Assembly (NCBI RefSeq): GCF_018616375.1
Contig: NZ_JAEQBB010000005.1
Location: forward strand, 1-64,000
Direction: 5' to 3'
Source of the DNA: Exiguobacterium sp. J17977
GTDB taxonomy: Bacteria > Bacillota > Bacilli > Exiguobacteriales > Exiguobacteriaceae
Length of the DNA stretch: 64,000 bases
Positions within the stretch are counted from its first letter, which is position 1; every line of letters begins with the position of its first letter. This document shows positions 19,348 through 28,337 of this stretch, one piece after another. The notes beneath the pieces are model-generated. The model was not told the DNA's origin. It made no database searches and was given only the letters and a program-made list of their open reading frames with translations. Both the position numbers and the translations under genes were made by a program.

Positions 19348-20280
19348 TTAGTTCGTCGCCGCTGCTGTGAGCACCGGTACGATTTGCTTTTTACGTGAGA
19401 CGACACCAGGGAGTGTCGCAAGACCATCGACCAATTTGACGTTGAACGCCTGTTCGAATAGGTCAGTCTTCTTACCGACAACGAGTGCCTCCGAATCGTT
19501 CGTCAAGATGTTCGTAATGGCGAAGACAAACAAATCGAGTTCTTTGTCTAACATCTTCACGGCCATCGCCGCTTCGACTTCAGCTTTACGGCTCAACACA
19601 TCGTTCGCGTCGACCGTGTTCACTTGAGCAATCTCGATGCGGTAGTCGCCCATCGCAAACTCTTTCGCGTCGAGCGAGATGAGTTCTGGGATCGTCTTTT
19701 GGCTAAGGTCCGCTCCGGCTTTCAACATCTCGAGACCGTACGTCTCGATGTCTGTACCAGAGATAGCTGCGAGTTCTTTTGCCGCTTTGATGTCCTCGTC
19801 CGTGCATGTCGGTGACTTAAACAAGAGCGAGTCCGAGATGATCGCCGATAGCATCAATCCTGCCATGTCAGGCGCGATTTCGACACCGTGCTCTTTATAG
19901 AGTTTGAGCAAAATCGTCGCCGTGCATCCGACCGGCTCCGCCCGATAGTAGAGGGCATCCGCTGTTTGGAAGTTGGCGATGCGGTGGTGATCGACGACTT
20001 CGAGGATGCGTACGTCCGCGATGTCTTCCGCACTTTGTTGGAACTCGTTATGGTCGACCAAGATGACCGAGTTCGCTTCGTCTGATACGCGTTCCACGAG
20101 GCGTGGTGCCTTGACGCGGAAGTGGTCGAGCGCATATTGCGTCTCCCCGTTCACTTCACCGAGACGGATCGCCTCAGCGTCCATCCCTAACTTTTTCTTG
20201 AGCTCTGCGTAAGCGAGCGCCGAACAAATCGTATCCGTGTCTGGATTTTTATGTCCAAAGACTAGTACTGTACTCATCAT
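19348..20280 (-). CDS. ppaC: Manganese-dependent inorganic pyrophosphatase
   Basis: 310 residues, family II PPase of the DHH superfamily. Motifs: [13 protein letters not shown] (metal ligands His and Asp), [15 protein letters not shown] with the DHH signature, and the C-terminal SRKKQIVP of the DHHA2 domain that closes over the substrate. It hydrolyses pyrophosphate in the cytoplasm. Two adjacent ATG codons (20280 and 20277) follow GAGGAG; the first is annotated, the second is equally possible. Length equals that of B. subtilis PpaC (309). Confidence 0.95.
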   Translation of the reverse strand: MMSTVLVFGHKNPDTDTICSALAYAELKKKLGMDAEAIRLGEVNGETQYALDHFRVKAPRLVERVSDEANSVILVDHNEFQQSAEDIADVRILEVVDHHRIANFQTADALYYRAEPVGCTATILLKLYKEHGVEIAPDMAGLMLSAIISDSLLFKSPTCTDEDIKAAKELAAISGTDIETYGLEMLKAGADLSQKTIPELISLDAKEFAMGDYRIEIAQVNTVDANDVLSRKAEVEAAMAVKMLDKELDLFVFAITNILTNDSEALVVGKKTDLFEQAFNVKLVDGLATLPGVVSRKKQIVPVLTAAATN

Positions 20281-20351
20281 ACATTCTCCTCACTATGATA
20301 GTTTTCCCTTATCCATTATACCGTCTATCCTTATTCTTTCAATTGCCAAAC

Positions 20352-20373
20352 AAAAAGAGCCTCGAGGGCTCTT
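20352..20373 (-). terminator. Intrinsic terminator of the small acidic protein gene
   Basis: AAGAGCC-loop-GGCTCTT followed by five Ts on the - strand; the stem begins in the stop codon of the small gene. Confidence 0.8.
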
Positions 20374-20506
20374 ATGCTTGTTCGTCTTCATCCGTCTCTT
20401 CGAGGTCCGAATGGTCACCCTTCGAATCTTCTTCGTGCGAAATATCCGGTTGATCTCGTTTCAACTTCTCTTGTTCTTCTTGTTCACGTTTGTCTTTGTC
20501 TGACAT
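20372..20506 (-). CDS. Small hydrophilic acidic protein, 44 aa
   Basis: A short reading frame from an ATG at 20506 with AAAGGATG upstream. The product (MSDKDKREQEEQEKLKRDQ..., ending ETDEDEQA) is almost entirely charged and probably disordered. It is supported as a gene by the ribosome site and by a terminator whose stem begins in its stop codon. No function can be assigned. Confidence 0.6.
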   Translation of the reverse strand: MSDKDKREQEEQEKLKRDQPDISHEEDSKGDHSDLEETDEDEQA

Positions 20507-20600
20507 CTGTCTCATCCTTTCGGTTTTGTCATGTCGTAGACTGTTCCCCGAGCTGGATGGCTTCAAACGGATGTATTCTTTCTGTTAACAAACTGTGATG

Positions 20601-20882
20601 TCACGCTTGAACGAATACGACCTCGTCGCCTCGAATCTCGACGTTAACGTCTTGTCCTTGGAACAACCATTCATCCTGTTCAGCCACGACGAAGCGAATC
20701 CCGTCCGCTTCCGTTTCGACCGCCGCGTTGTCGATATCTTCTGTGATGACACCCACTGAGAAACCGTGCGTCAAATCGGTCGAACCCCCATATTTGGCGA
20801 ATAAACGCACCGTCTGGCCAGCCTCGACTTCCATCTCATCTTTAAAAAATTGGAGTGCTTCTTCTGTCACGTTAATCTTCAT
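20601..20882 (-). CDS. HesB/YneR-like protein without cysteines
   Basis: 93 residues with the HesB/IscA-type fold pattern: MKINVTEEALQFFKDEM, VRLFAKYGGSTDLTHGFSVGV, and GIRFVVAEQDEWLFQGQDVNV. The Fe-S-binding cysteines of true A-type carriers are absent, as in the B. subtilis YneR-like subgroup (recalled). It therefore cannot ligate a cluster in the known way and its role is unknown. Confidence 0.8.
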   Translation of the reverse strand: MKINVTEEALQFFKDEMEVEAGQTVRLFAKYGGSTDLTHGFSVGVITEDIDNAAVETEADGIRFVVAEQDEWLFQGQDVNVEIRGDEVVFVQA

Positions 20883-20949
20883 CTGTCATCCTCCTCTCGA
20901 CTTCTGTCTCCATTCTAATCGTTTCAGAAAAGACGAGCGAGGAAGTTGC

Positions 20950-21909
20950 CTAGAGTGTCGTCCCCGGCAAATACGTGACCGTTAAACTGTTTGTGACCGA
21001 AGCTGCACCGTTCATTTCATCAAACGTCACGTCGAACAGCGTCCGGCCGATGTCTTCATTTGGCGAGTGCATTGTCGACAGACCGAATGCCTGACCGATC
21101 GGATGACCATCGAAGCCCAGGATGGCGACTTCACCCGGGATGCTGACGCCGCGACGGCGTAATTCCCCTAAAAAACCGAGCGCCACATAATCGGACGAGA
21201 AAAAGAGCGCTCGAGGACGCTCTTGTTGACGCAGAAACGCATCGGCCAGTCCGATTCCGTCCTCACTCGTCAAGTAGCCGGTCCAGACCCATCGCTCACG
21301 CGCAAGTTCGACTTCATCGAAGTACGCCTGCTGACGCGCGATTGAGCTTGGACTGTCTTGTCGTGACAACACGATGCCGATCTCGTTATATCCGGCTTGC
21401 ATCAACACGCGCAAACCGGCGACGAACGCGGTGTAATGATCGACGTGGACCGAAGAAATCGTCTGCGGCGCCCCGACGGTCGCGACCGCGATCGGAGCAA
21501 ACTGTCGATACGTTTCCATCTCATCGAATGACATCGTATGCGATAACAGAATCGCCCCATCGACTTCACGGTGCTTCAATAAATCAAGTGCTTGCCGCTC
21601 TTGGTCGAGTTGATACTCTGTCTGCCACATGACGAGTCGGTAATCTTTTGGGAGGGCAGCTTTCGCGAGCCCGTTGACGAACAGTCCATAATACGGATGA
21701 TCTAAATACGGCAAGACGACGACAAAGCGTTGCGTGCGACCGGTCGATAACGTCAGCGCCTGCTGATTCCGTAAATAGCCGAGCTCGGCCATCGCCTGTC
21801 GCACCCGTTCGCGTTTCTCTTTCGACACGTATGGGTGCTCATTGAGCACGCGCGACACCGTCGTCACGGATACGTCCGCATATTTCGCGATATCTCGAAT
21901 GTTCGCCAT
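20950..21909 (-). CDS. LacI-family transcriptional regulator
   Basis: 319 residues: N-terminal LacI HTH (MANIRDIAKYADVSVTTVSRVLNEHPYVS) with the hinge-region sequence LGYLRNQQALTLSTGRT, then a periplasmic-binding-protein-like effector domain (LFFSSDYVALGFLGELRRRG, AILGFDGHPIGQ). The effector is probably a sugar or related small molecule, but no catabolic gene is adjacent. It is the second gene of a two-gene operon with a perfect 18-bp palindrome in front, so it is likely autorepressing. It stops 11 bp after the small gene upstream. Confidence 0.9.
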   Translation of the reverse strand: MANIRDIAKYADVSVTTVSRVLNEHPYVSKEKRERVRQAMAELGYLRNQQALTLSTGRTQRFVVVLPYLDHPYYGLFVNGLAKAALPKDYRLVMWQTEYQLDQERQALDLLKHREVDGAILLSHTMSFDEMETYRQFAPIAVATVGAPQTISSVHVDHYTAFVAGLRVLMQAGYNEIGIVLSRQDSPSSIARQQAYFDEVELARERWVWTGYLTSEDGIGLADAFLRQQERPRALFFSSDYVALGFLGELRRRGVSIPGEVAILGFDGHPIGQAFGLSTMHSPNEDIGRTLFDVTFDEMNGAASVTNSLTVTYLPGTTL

Positions 21910-21920
21910 CCCGTTTCACC

Positions 21921-22154
21921 TCAATCTGTCAGTCTTTGCATATAGTGTACCCACTCTGACTCCTCACTGTCACCTTTCGCAATCACTTGTTTCCGGATGG
22001 CTTGGACGAGACGAAACCGTTCTTCGACGGGTAGATGAAGAAACTCGTCTTGGAAACGGGCGCACAACATTCTTCCGAGCGGCGTATACAACTGATTGAT
22101 GACGAGTTCGTAGACGATCCCACTACACCATGTCTTCCACGTTGTCGGATTCAT
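21921..22154 (-). CDS. Small conserved-looking protein of unknown function, 77 aa
   Basis: From the ATG at 22154, preceded by AAAGGAGGG; the frame extends upstream but has no ribosome site there. The product starts MNPTTWKTWCSGIVYELVINQ and contains PLGRMLCARFQDEFLHLP, mixed helical and amphipathic, with two cysteines. I do not recognise a family. It is co-transcribed with the LacI-type regulator 11 bp downstream, so it may be the operon's effector-linked partner or simply a fellow passenger. Confidence 0.65.
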   Translation of the reverse strand: MNPTTWKTWCSGIVYELVINQLYTPLGRMLCARFQDEFLHLPVEERFRLVQAIRKQVIAKGDSEESEWVHYMQRLTD

Positions 22155-22185
22155 GAGCTTTCCCTCCTTTGACTTAACCGTACAG

Positions 22186-22203
22186 TCTGAAACGCGTTTC
22201 AGA
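22186..22203. promoter_or_regulatory. Perfect 18-bp palindromic LacI-type operator
   Basis: TCTGAAACGCGTTTCAGA is a perfect palindrome centred on the CG step typical of LacI-family operators. It sits 32 bp before the start codon of the two-gene operon that ends with a LacI-family regulator, which suggests autoregulation. Confidence 0.78.
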
Positions 22204-22227
22204 GCAAGCACTATTTTTATTTCATCT

Positions 22228-22240
22228 ATTTCCGAACATT
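22228..22240 (+). promoter_or_regulatory. PurBox upstream of pbuG
   Basis: ATTTCCGAACATT matches the PurR consensus AWWWCCGAACWWT exactly, about 80 bp upstream of the pbuG transcription start. Confidence 0.75.
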
Positions 22241-22284
22241 CAACGCTTACATGAGAATATTTAAAGTTTTTTCACTCAAAATCA

Positions 22285-22313
22285 TTGACGACAGCCGACT
22301 CATTTTGTATAGT
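22285..22313 (+). promoter_or_regulatory. Sigma-A promoter of pbuG
   Basis: TTGACG (22285-22290), 17-bp spacer, TATAGT (22308-22313); transcription should start near 22320, giving a 70-nt leader that includes the second PurBox. Confidence 0.8.
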
Positions 22314-22340
22314 CATCAAGTTGATAACGTTAATTCGACG

Positions 22341-22366
22341 ATTGTCGAACGATATTGTTCGGAAAT
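22341..22366. promoter_or_regulatory. PurBox pair in the pbuG leader
   Basis: Positions 22354-22366 on the - strand read ATTTCCGAACAAT, an exact PurBox. It directly abuts a degenerate box (ATTGTCGAACGAT, 10 of 13) at 22341-22353 in the opposite orientation. The distance between central bases is shorter than the 16-17 nt usual in B. subtilis. Confidence 0.65.
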
Positions 22367-22390
22367 TACTAATCACAGGGAGTCCTACTC

Positions 22391-23680
22391 ATGAACTTAT
22401 TTCAATTGAAACAACATGGAACGAACGTTAAACAAGAAGTGATGGCCGGCATCACAACGTTCGTGACGATGGCTTACATCTCTGTCGTCAACCCGGCGAT
22501 TCTGTCAGACGCCGGTATCCCGTTCGCGCAAGCGTTCACGGCGACAATCATCGCCATCTTGATCGGTACGGGGCTCATGGCGTTTTACGCCAACCTTCCG
22601 ATTGCCGTCGCACCAGGGATGGGACTGAACGCATTCTTCGCGTATACGCTCGTCGCCCAGCAACAGATCGCGCCGTCGGCCGCGCTCGGCGTCGTCTTCG
22701 TCTCGTCGGTCTTCTTCTTGATTTTGTCGCTGTCACCGATTCGGACGAAACTGATTCAAGCCATCCCGGCGTCGCTCAAGCACGCCATCACGACCGGAAT
22801 CGGCTTGTTCATCGCTTCGCTCGGTTTGAAGTTGTCAGGCCTCATCGTCGCCGATGAAGCGAACCTTGTCCGTCTCGGAGACTTATCGTCGCCAAGCGTC
22901 CTGCTCGTCCTCGGCGGCTTGATCGTCTCGGCGCTCTTGTTCTCCCGGAACGTCCCGGGCTCGCTCCTCATCGGGATGGTGCTCACGGGCATCGCGGCCT
23001 TCTTCATGGGTCTCTTAAAAATTGAAGGCGTGACGGCGATGCCGACGTTGCCGGAAGGACTCATGGTCAACCCGCTCACGGCGTTCTCGGACGTCATCCA
23101 ATACGGCTTGTTCGGTGCGGTCTTGTCGTTCTTCCTCGTCACATTGTTCGATACGACGGGAACGCTCGTCGGTGTCGGAAAACAGGCCAACCTGTTGAAA
23201 GCGGATGGGACGATCGAGAACGGGCACCGTGCCTTGTTCGCCGATTCGCTCGCGACGATGGGTGGCTCGCTCGTCGGGACGAGCCCGTCGACGGCCTACA
23301 TTGAATCAGCTGCCGGTGTCGCCCAAGGCGGACGGACCGGTCTCACGACAGCGGTCGTGGCCGGTTTGTTCGGACTGACGTTGTTCTTCAGCCCGCTCAT
23401 CGGTGCCATCTCTGGTGTCGCCGCCATCACGGCGCCGGCGCTCATCATCGTCGGCGCGCTCATGTTAACGAACGTCCGCTATATCGACTGGACAGACTTC
23501 AGCGAATACTTCCCGGCGTTCATGACAATTCTCATCATGCCGCTCTCGGGTAGTATCGAACGTGGGATCGCCTTCGGGTTCATCCTGTATCCGATCTTTA
23601 AAGCGATGAACAAAGAGACGGTCCACCCGCTCATCTACTTGTTCGGCGCGCTATTCATCTTGGAAATGTTTTTCTTATAA
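22391..23680 (+). CDS. pbuG: Guanine/hypoxanthine permease PbuG (AzgA-type NCS2)
   Basis: 429 residues of the AzgA branch of NCS2. Signatures: [27 protein letters not shown], the [13 protein letters not shown] motif, [18 protein letters not shown] and [24 protein letters not shown], which carry the substrate-contacting Glu and Thr/Ser residues. It imports hypoxanthine and guanine. Its promoter carries exact PurR boxes, consistent with pbuG belonging to the PurR regulon in Bacillus. PbuO, a paralogue, is the main alternative name. Confidence 0.92.
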   Translation: MNLFQLKQHGTNVKQEVMAGITTFVTMAYISVVNPAILSDAGIPFAQAFTATIIAILIGTGLMAFYANLPIAVAPGMGLNAFFAYTLVAQQQIAPSAALGVVFVSSVFFLILSLSPIRTKLIQAIPASLKHAITTGIGLFIASLGLKLSGLIVADEANLVRLGDLSSPSVLLVLGGLIVSALLFSRNVPGSLLIGMVLTGIAAFFMGLLKIEGVTAMPTLPEGLMVNPLTAFSDVIQYGLFGAVLSFFLVTLFDTTGTLVGVGKQANLLKADGTIENGHRALFADSLATMGGSLVGTSPSTAYIESAAGVAQGGRTGLTTAVVAGLFGLTLFFSPLIGAISGVAAITAPALIIVGALMLTNVRYIDWTDFSEYFPAFMTILIMPLSGSIERGIAFGFILYPIFKAMNKETVHPLIYLFGALFILEMFFL

Positions 23681-23690
23681 GTTAGATTCG

Positions 23691-23717
23691 GACCCTCGTC
23701 GACCGACGAGGGTTTTT
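23691..23717 (+). terminator. Intrinsic terminator of pbuG
   Basis: ACCCTCGTCG-acc-GACGAGGGT with a five-T tail. Confidence 0.85.
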
Positions 23718-23871
23718 CTGTTATTCAGCACGGGAACACTGTCGTATATCAGTTCTATCCTGAATATTGATTCATTATCATTTAGTTCTCAATTAGGTAG
23801 GATTTTACATTTATTTGAGAGATTCGTCCCATTTTTCTGTTTTGTGGCTGTTTGTTATGGAATAATAACTG

Positions 23872-23885
23872 TGAAACCGTTTACG
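23872..23885. promoter_or_regulatory. Catabolite-responsive element (cre) upstream of lutA
   Basis: TGAAACCGTTTACG matches 13 of 14 positions of the CcpA consensus TGWAANCGNTNWCA. It lies just downstream of an AT-rich stretch (TATGGAATAATAA) that may hold the -10, so CcpA binding would block lactate use when preferred sugars are present. Confidence 0.65.
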
Positions 23886-23918
23886 AATATAACTATGAAC
23901 AGGAAAGAAGGAATGGAC

Positions 23919-24656
23919 ATGCCTAAAGTGGCACTGTTCGTCACTTGTCTCTCTGATACGTTGTTCCCATCGGTAGGACAAGCGACGGTCGAACTATTAG
24001 AACATCTAGGTTGTGACGTCAGTTTCCCGTTTGAGCAGACGTGTTGCGGGCAGCCTGCCTATAACAGCGGCTACCATGAAGAGACGAAGAAGATTGCGAA
24101 GCATATGATTGAGACGTTCGAGAAGGCCGATGCCGATTATATCGTCGGCCCTTCCGGTTCATGTGTCATGATGATGCGCGACTATCCACACTTGTTCAAA
24201 GATGACCTTGCCTGGAAGATGCGGGCCGAGGCCCATGCGGCGAAGACGTTCGAGTTGACGCAGTTCATCGTCGACGTACTCGAATTGACGGACGTCGGGG
24301 CCAAGTTCCCGGCTAAGGCGACATACCACGCCTCGTGCCATATGACGCGCCTGCTCGGCATCGAGGCGGCACCGGGGCAGTTGCTCAAAAATGTCGACGG
24401 CTTGACGATGCTCCCGCTCGACAATGTCCACAACTGTTGCGGTTTCGGGGGAACATTCTCCGTCAAGATGCCAGACGTCTCGGTGCAAATGGTCGATGAG
24501 AAAGTTGAATCGATTTTGAACTCGGGAGCCGAGGTGCTCATCGGGGCGGACGCCTCGTGTTTGATGAATATCGGGGGACGCCTCCATAAACAAGGTCATC
24601 CGATTAAAGTGATGCATATCGCGGAAGTGTTGAATGAAGGGGTGAAACAAGCATGA
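23919..24656 (+). CDS. lutA: L-lactate utilisation protein LutA
   Basis: 245 residues. The ATG at 23919 follows GAAGGA; the upstream frame has no ribosome site. LutA carries two CCG domains: the first with [13 protein letters not shown], the second with [13 protein letters not shown], plus SCHMTRLLG. These cysteine-rich motifs bind Fe-S clusters or act as heterodisulphide-reductase-like sites. Together with LutB and LutC it oxidises L-lactate to pyruvate, feeding the respiratory chain (established in B. subtilis). Confidence 0.95.
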   Translation: MPKVALFVTCLSDTLFPSVGQATVELLEHLGCDVSFPFEQTCCGQPAYNSGYHEETKKIAKHMIETFEKADADYIVGPSGSCVMMMRDYPHLFKDDLAWKMRAEAHAAKTFELTQFIVDVLELTDVGAKFPAKATYHASCHMTRLLGIEAAPGQLLKNVDGLTMLPLDNVHNCCGFGGTFSVKMPDVSVQMVDEKVESILNSGAEVLIGADASCLMNIGGRLHKQGHPIKVMHIAEVLNEGVKQA

Positions 24657-26062
24657 GCATGGGGATTCGGTTAGATGAGAAGTTTCAAGATCGACGCAAA
24701 GACGGAATTGATAATCCGTTCATGCGGCAAGCCGTCAGTTCGGCCCAGAACCGTCTGCGTGACGTACGGCTGCACGCGGCCGAAGAGTTAGGGGATTGGG
24801 AAGCATTTCGGGACCATTCGGAAGAGATTCGGCAACACGTGCTCGAGCATCTCGACTATTACTTATATCAATTGAGCGAAAATATCTCCAAACGAGGCGG
24901 TAACGTCTTCTTCGCCGAGACGCCGGAAGAAGCGAACCGGTACATCCGGGAAGTCGTCCGCGCCAAGAATGCCAAGCACATCGTCAAAGCCAAGTCGATG
25001 GTGACAGAAGAGATCGGCTTGAACGATGCGCTCCAAGCGGAAGGATGTATGGTCGTCGAGTCCGACCTCGGGGAATGGATTTTGCAACTCGATCACGAAC
25101 CACCCTCACATATCATCGCCCCGGCCCTGCACAAAGACCGTAACGCTGTCCATAAGACGTTCACGACGCATGGCTATGAAGGGTCGAACGACCCGACCGA
25201 GCTCGGACGTTACGCTCGCCGTGAGTTGCGGAAAGACTTTTTAAAAGCGGATGTCGGCATCACCGGCTGTAACTTCGCTATCGCCGAGAGCGGTGCCGTC
25301 GGGCTCGTGACAAACGAAGGAAACGGCCGCATGGTAACGTCGCTTCCGGACACGGTCATCTCGGTCATGGGAATGGAACGGATTGTGCCGTCGTATGAGG
25401 AGTTCGAAGTGCTCGTCAACATGTTATGCCGGAGCGCTGTCGGTCAACGCCTTACGTCATATATCACGACGTTTGCCGGTACGCGCGGCCACGGCGAAGT
25501 CGATGGACCCGAGGAGTTCCATCTCGTCATCGTCGACAACAAACGCTCTGGTATCCTCGGCACGCAATTCCAATCGGTGCTTCAATGTATCCGTTGCGCC
25601 TCCTGTATCAACGTCTGTCCGGTCTACCGCCACATCGGGGGCCATGCCTACGGCTCGATTTATTCCGGACCGATCGGTGCCGTGCTCGCCCCGCTCCTTG
25701 ACGGCTACGAAAACTATAAAGAGTTGCCATACGCCTCGAGCCTATGCGGTGCCTGTACGGAAGCCTGTCCGGTCAAAATCCCGCTTCACGAACTGTTGAT
25801 TGAGCATCGCCGGGTCATCGTCGAAGAGAAGAAACAATCACCGTTCGTCGAGCGCATCGCCATGAAAGGCTTCGCTGTCACGTCCTCAAGTCCGTTCTTA
25901 TTTGAAGCGGCCGAACACATCGCCCCTTATGCGTCGTCCCCGTTCACGAAAGCGGGACAAATCGACAAAGGGTTACCGGCATGGACAGATTCGAAAGACT
26001 TGCCACAACCGGCCAAGCAGACGGTACGGGATTGGTTCAAGAAACGGGGGGATGCAAAATGA
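24653..26062 (+). CDS. lutB: L-lactate utilisation Fe-S protein LutB
   Basis: 469 residues. The N-terminal LUD-type domain contains [12 protein letters not shown] and [25 protein letters not shown]; the C-terminal part has two 4Fe-4S motifs, [16 protein letters not shown] and [16 protein letters not shown]. The start at 24653 overlaps the lutA stop (ATGA), and [11 protein letters not shown] aligns with the known B. subtilis N-terminus MAMKIGTDAF. It is the electron-transferring subunit of the lactate oxidation complex. Confidence 0.95.
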   Translation: MSMGIRLDEKFQDRRKDGIDNPFMRQAVSSAQNRLRDVRLHAAEELGDWEAFRDHSEEIRQHVLEHLDYYLYQLSENISKRGGNVFFAETPEEANRYIREVVRAKNAKHIVKAKSMVTEEIGLNDALQAEGCMVVESDLGEWILQLDHEPPSHIIAPALHKDRNAVHKTFTTHGYEGSNDPTELGRYARRELRKDFLKADVGITGCNFAIAESGAVGLVTNEGNGRMVTSLPDTVISVMGMERIVPSYEEFEVLVNMLCRSAVGQRLTSYITTFAGTRGHGEVDGPEEFHLVIVDNKRSGILGTQFQSVLQCIRCASCINVCPVYRHIGGHAYGSIYSGPIGAVLAPLLDGYENYKELPYASSLCGACTEACPVKIPLHELLIEHRRVIVEEKKQSPFVERIAMKGFAVTSSSPFLFEAAEHIAPYASSPFTKAGQIDKGLPAWTDSKDLPQPAKQTVRDWFKKRGDAK

Positions 26063-26754
26063 ATCCAGGCACGATCACCAATCGCGAGGATTTTCTAAAA
26101 CGGATTGCGGGGCAACTCGGACGTGACGTCGACTTGACGCCGCCAAAACGAGCATATAAGCACCGGCCGCAAGACGAGGTGTTGAAAGACGCGTCCGACG
26201 AGGAACTGCTCGAGACGTTCCGTATGGTCGCGACGCGTATCCACACCGACGTCGTCGAATGCGAGTCGGCCAACCTCGACGATACGCTCCGCCTGTTGAT
26301 TGACCGGTATGAAGGAGAGGCCATCATCGCCGAGCATGATGACCGGATTCAGGCGTGGGCCCCCAACACGAGCGCATCGTTCGACTGGTGGGATGCGGAG
26401 CGACCGGAAGATAGCCGTGCCCTCGCCATAAAAGCCGATATCGGTATCACGATCGCCGATCAGGCACTTGCCGAGAGTGCGACGATCGTCCAGTACGCAG
26501 CTCCTGGGAAATCACGTACGGTCAGCTTATTGCCACGTGACCATATCGCTATCATCCCAAAATCGGTGCTCGTCCCACGGATGACGCAGGCGGCCAAACG
26601 GCTCAGTGCGTTAGATCGAGACGGGGACCTCGCGTCGCCAAACGGGGTCAACTTCATCTCGGGCCCATCGAACTCGGCCGATATCGAGATGAACTTGATT
26701 GTCGGGGTACACGGACCGATTCGTGTCGCCTACGTGCTCGTCCATGATCTGTAA
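26059..26754 (+). CDS. lutC: L-lactate utilisation protein LutC
   Basis: 231 residues with the LUD domain: [10 protein letters not shown]-type segment ([18 protein letters not shown]), [15 protein letters not shown] and the terminal [22 protein letters not shown], diagnostic of LutC/YkgG proteins. The ATG at 26059 overlaps the lutB stop (ATGA); upstream frame extension lies inside lutB. It completes the lutABC operon, which ends at a strong terminator. No LutR gene is adjacent. Confidence 0.94.
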   Translation: MNPGTITNREDFLKRIAGQLGRDVDLTPPKRAYKHRPQDEVLKDASDEELLETFRMVATRIHTDVVECESANLDDTLRLLIDRYEGEAIIAEHDDRIQAWAPNTSASFDWWDAERPEDSRALAIKADIGITIADQALAESATIVQYAAPGKSRTVSLLPRDHIAIIPKSVLVPRMTQAAKRLSALDRDGDLASPNGVNFISGPSNSADIEMNLIVGVHGPIRVAYVLVHDL

Positions 26755-26756
26755 AC

Positions 26757-26798
26757 AAAAAGACTCGCGCGTGAACAACTCACGCGCGAGTCTTTTTT
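26757..26798. terminator. Bidirectional intrinsic terminator
   Basis: AAAAAGACTCGCGCGTGA pairs with its complement across a 5-nt loop; six Ts follow. It separates lutC from the converging DUF4097 gene. Confidence 0.92.
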
Positions 26799-26803
26799 CA
26801 TGC

Positions 26804-27829
26804 TTATTCGACAGTGATGCTCCCATTCGAGCTCGTCAGTTTGAGTTCGACCGTCCCGTCGCCGAACGTTCGCTCGTTCGCCCGGTCTCCGAACAGTTCG
26901 ACTTTGCCGTTCCGTGTCTTGGCCCGGATGACGGCATCACGCGGATCTCGCTTCAGACGCACATCGATGCGACCGTTGCTCGTCTTCAGACGGACCGGAT
27001 GCTCGAGCGCATCGATGACACAGTCGATGCGTCCGTTCGATGTCTTTGCCTCGACCGTCCCAGTCACGTCATGAATATCGAGACGGCCGTTCGACGACTG
27101 AACCTCGAGACGATCGACAGTCGAGCCAAGCACTTCCACGCGTCCGTTCGACGATTGCGCGTCAAGGTCCTGGCCTGTCATCGACGTGAGACTGACTTTC
27201 CCGTTCGAAGAGCGGAATGAGCCTCGCTTAGCGCTAACGGTATGGGCCGTGATGGTCCCGTTCTCGCTCTCGACCTCGACCGATGCAGCCTCGAGATTGC
27301 GCACATCACAGGAGCCGAGACGATTTTTCAAGACGACCTGCTCATACGCATGGCGTGGCAGCTCGACGTGTAACACCGGTGCCTTGGTCACCGCCCAGGC
27401 AAACAAGTTCGACAGACCGAACCGGCGCTCCGACTCGATTCGAATCTCCAGGGTGTCCCCGACGATTTCCATCGTCACCCCATGATCCCGTTCCGTCTCG
27501 AGCGTGGCGTAGGCAAAGCCGTCATGAGACGGCACGACTTGGACGTGTGCTTGCAGGACGTTGATTGAGACGTTGCGAAACGCCACGTTCTGGCTTTTGA
27601 CAACGGCCGGTTCTTTGCGCACCTCAGACGAGGCCTCGTTTGATTCGAGCAACTCGCTCGCGAGCGCGCTTGGCGCCCCGAGTTCCTCAATCATCGCCGC
27701 ATCTGTCTTCCCGTCGATTCGTCCACTCGCAAAGTATTCCGACACATCCCGTAAAATGTCGACCCGCTCGATGACGCTCATTCCCATCAGTAACCGTTCG
27801 AGTTCCAATAAATATTGTTCTTCTGTCAT
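26804..27829 (-). CDS. HAAS-domain plus DUF4097 beta-repeat protein
   Basis: 341 residues. Residues about 1-65 form a helical HAAS/DUF1700-type domain (MTEEQYLLELERLLMGM, then IRD/YFASG and IEELGAPSALA), common next to PadR regulators. Residues about 80-341 form a right-handed beta-solenoid-like DUF4097 region whose turns repeat the motif S-S/T-N-G-x-[IVL]: SSNGKVSL, SSNGRVEV, SSNGRLDI, TSNGRIDC, TSNGRIDV, TRNGKVEL, SSNGSITV. There is no signal peptide or membrane segment. The gene is translationally coupled (ATGA) to padR and is likely its functional partner, as in LiaG/YvlB-type stress loci. Confidence 0.82.
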   Translation of the reverse strand: MTEEQYLLELERLLMGMSVIERVDILRDVSEYFASGRIDGKTDAAMIEELGAPSALASELLESNEASSEVRKEPAVVKSQNVAFRNVSINVLQAHVQVVPSHDGFAYATLETERDHGVTMEIVGDTLEIRIESERRFGLSNLFAWAVTKAPVLHVELPRHAYEQVVLKNRLGSCDVRNLEAASVEVESENGTITAHTVSAKRGSFRSSNGKVSLTSMTGQDLDAQSSNGRVEVLGSTVDRLEVQSSNGRLDIHDVTGTVEAKTSNGRIDCVIDALEHPVRLKTSNGRIDVRLKRDPRDAVIRAKTRNGKVELFGDRANERTFGDGTVELKLTSSNGSITVE

Positions 27830-28146
27830 TTGTCCGTTCCCCCTTCAATCAATTCGTTGACACCGGTCGTGAACGCTTCCCATTCCGCACGTAGTTCTGC
27901 CAAATGAGCTTTCCCCTGCTCTGTGATCGTGTAATACTTTCGCGGTGGTCCTTCTGCCGACTCCTTTAAGTACGTTGTGAAGTACCCGTCCGAGGTGAGT
28001 CGCCGCAGGAGCGGATAGACGGCCCCTTCCGAGATGGCGACTTTTGCCGAGATGGCTTGTACGAGCTCATACCCGTAGCGGTCATGCGTCTCGACGAGCG
28101 CGAGCACACATAAATTGAGTACGCCTTTCTTGAACTGAGGGTTCAT
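27826..28146 (-). CDS. PadR-family transcriptional regulator
   Basis: 106 residues from the ATG at 28146 (GAGGAGG upstream). Winged-helix PadR motifs: FKKGVLNLCVLALVETHDRYGYELVQAI, SEGAVYPLLRRLTSDGYF and GPPRKYYTITEQGKAHL. The last residues form the short dimerisation helix of the PadR-s2 subgroup. It overlaps the HAAS/DUF4097 gene by ATGA. An inverted repeat in its promoter is a candidate operator. Confidence 0.92.
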   Translation of the reverse strand: MNPQFKKGVLNLCVLALVETHDRYGYELVQAISAKVAISEGAVYPLLRRLTSDGYFTTYLKESAEGPPRKYYTITEQGKAHLAELRAEWEAFTTGVNELIEGGTDK

Positions 28147-28191
28147 TTCTTCGCCTCCTCTACTATACATTAAACAATAGCTTATCATTCA

Positions 28192-28212
28192 CTATTATTC
28201 AATAGATAATAG
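28192..28212. promoter_or_regulatory. Inverted repeat upstream of padR, candidate operator
   Basis: CTATTAT-tcaatag-ATAATAG, perfect 7-bp arms around a 7-bp spacer, 46 bp before the padR start codon. Further CAATAG/CTATT half-sites occur at 28174-28205. Confidence 0.5.
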
Positions 28213-28337
28213 TTAAATTTCCGCTTATTTCTTGATTGGTGGAAACAACTGGTTCAAATCTGTACAATGAAGGAACGACACTCGCAGGATATTTGTCACA
28301 GTAGGAACGTACGCAGTTCCAGGAAGGAACGGTCTTT

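Noticed and set aside
20950-21909. This LacI regulator as controller of the PTS gene at 3647
   Set aside because: Its own operator core (TGAAACGCGTTTCA) differs from the PTS operators (TGCAAnCGnTTGCA), and the genes are 16 kb apart.
26804-27829. Short tandem DNA repeats in the DUF4097 gene as a CRISPR or mobile repeat
   Set aside because: The repeats are at protein level (beta-solenoid turns) and the DNA between them varies in length and sequence inside one open frame.
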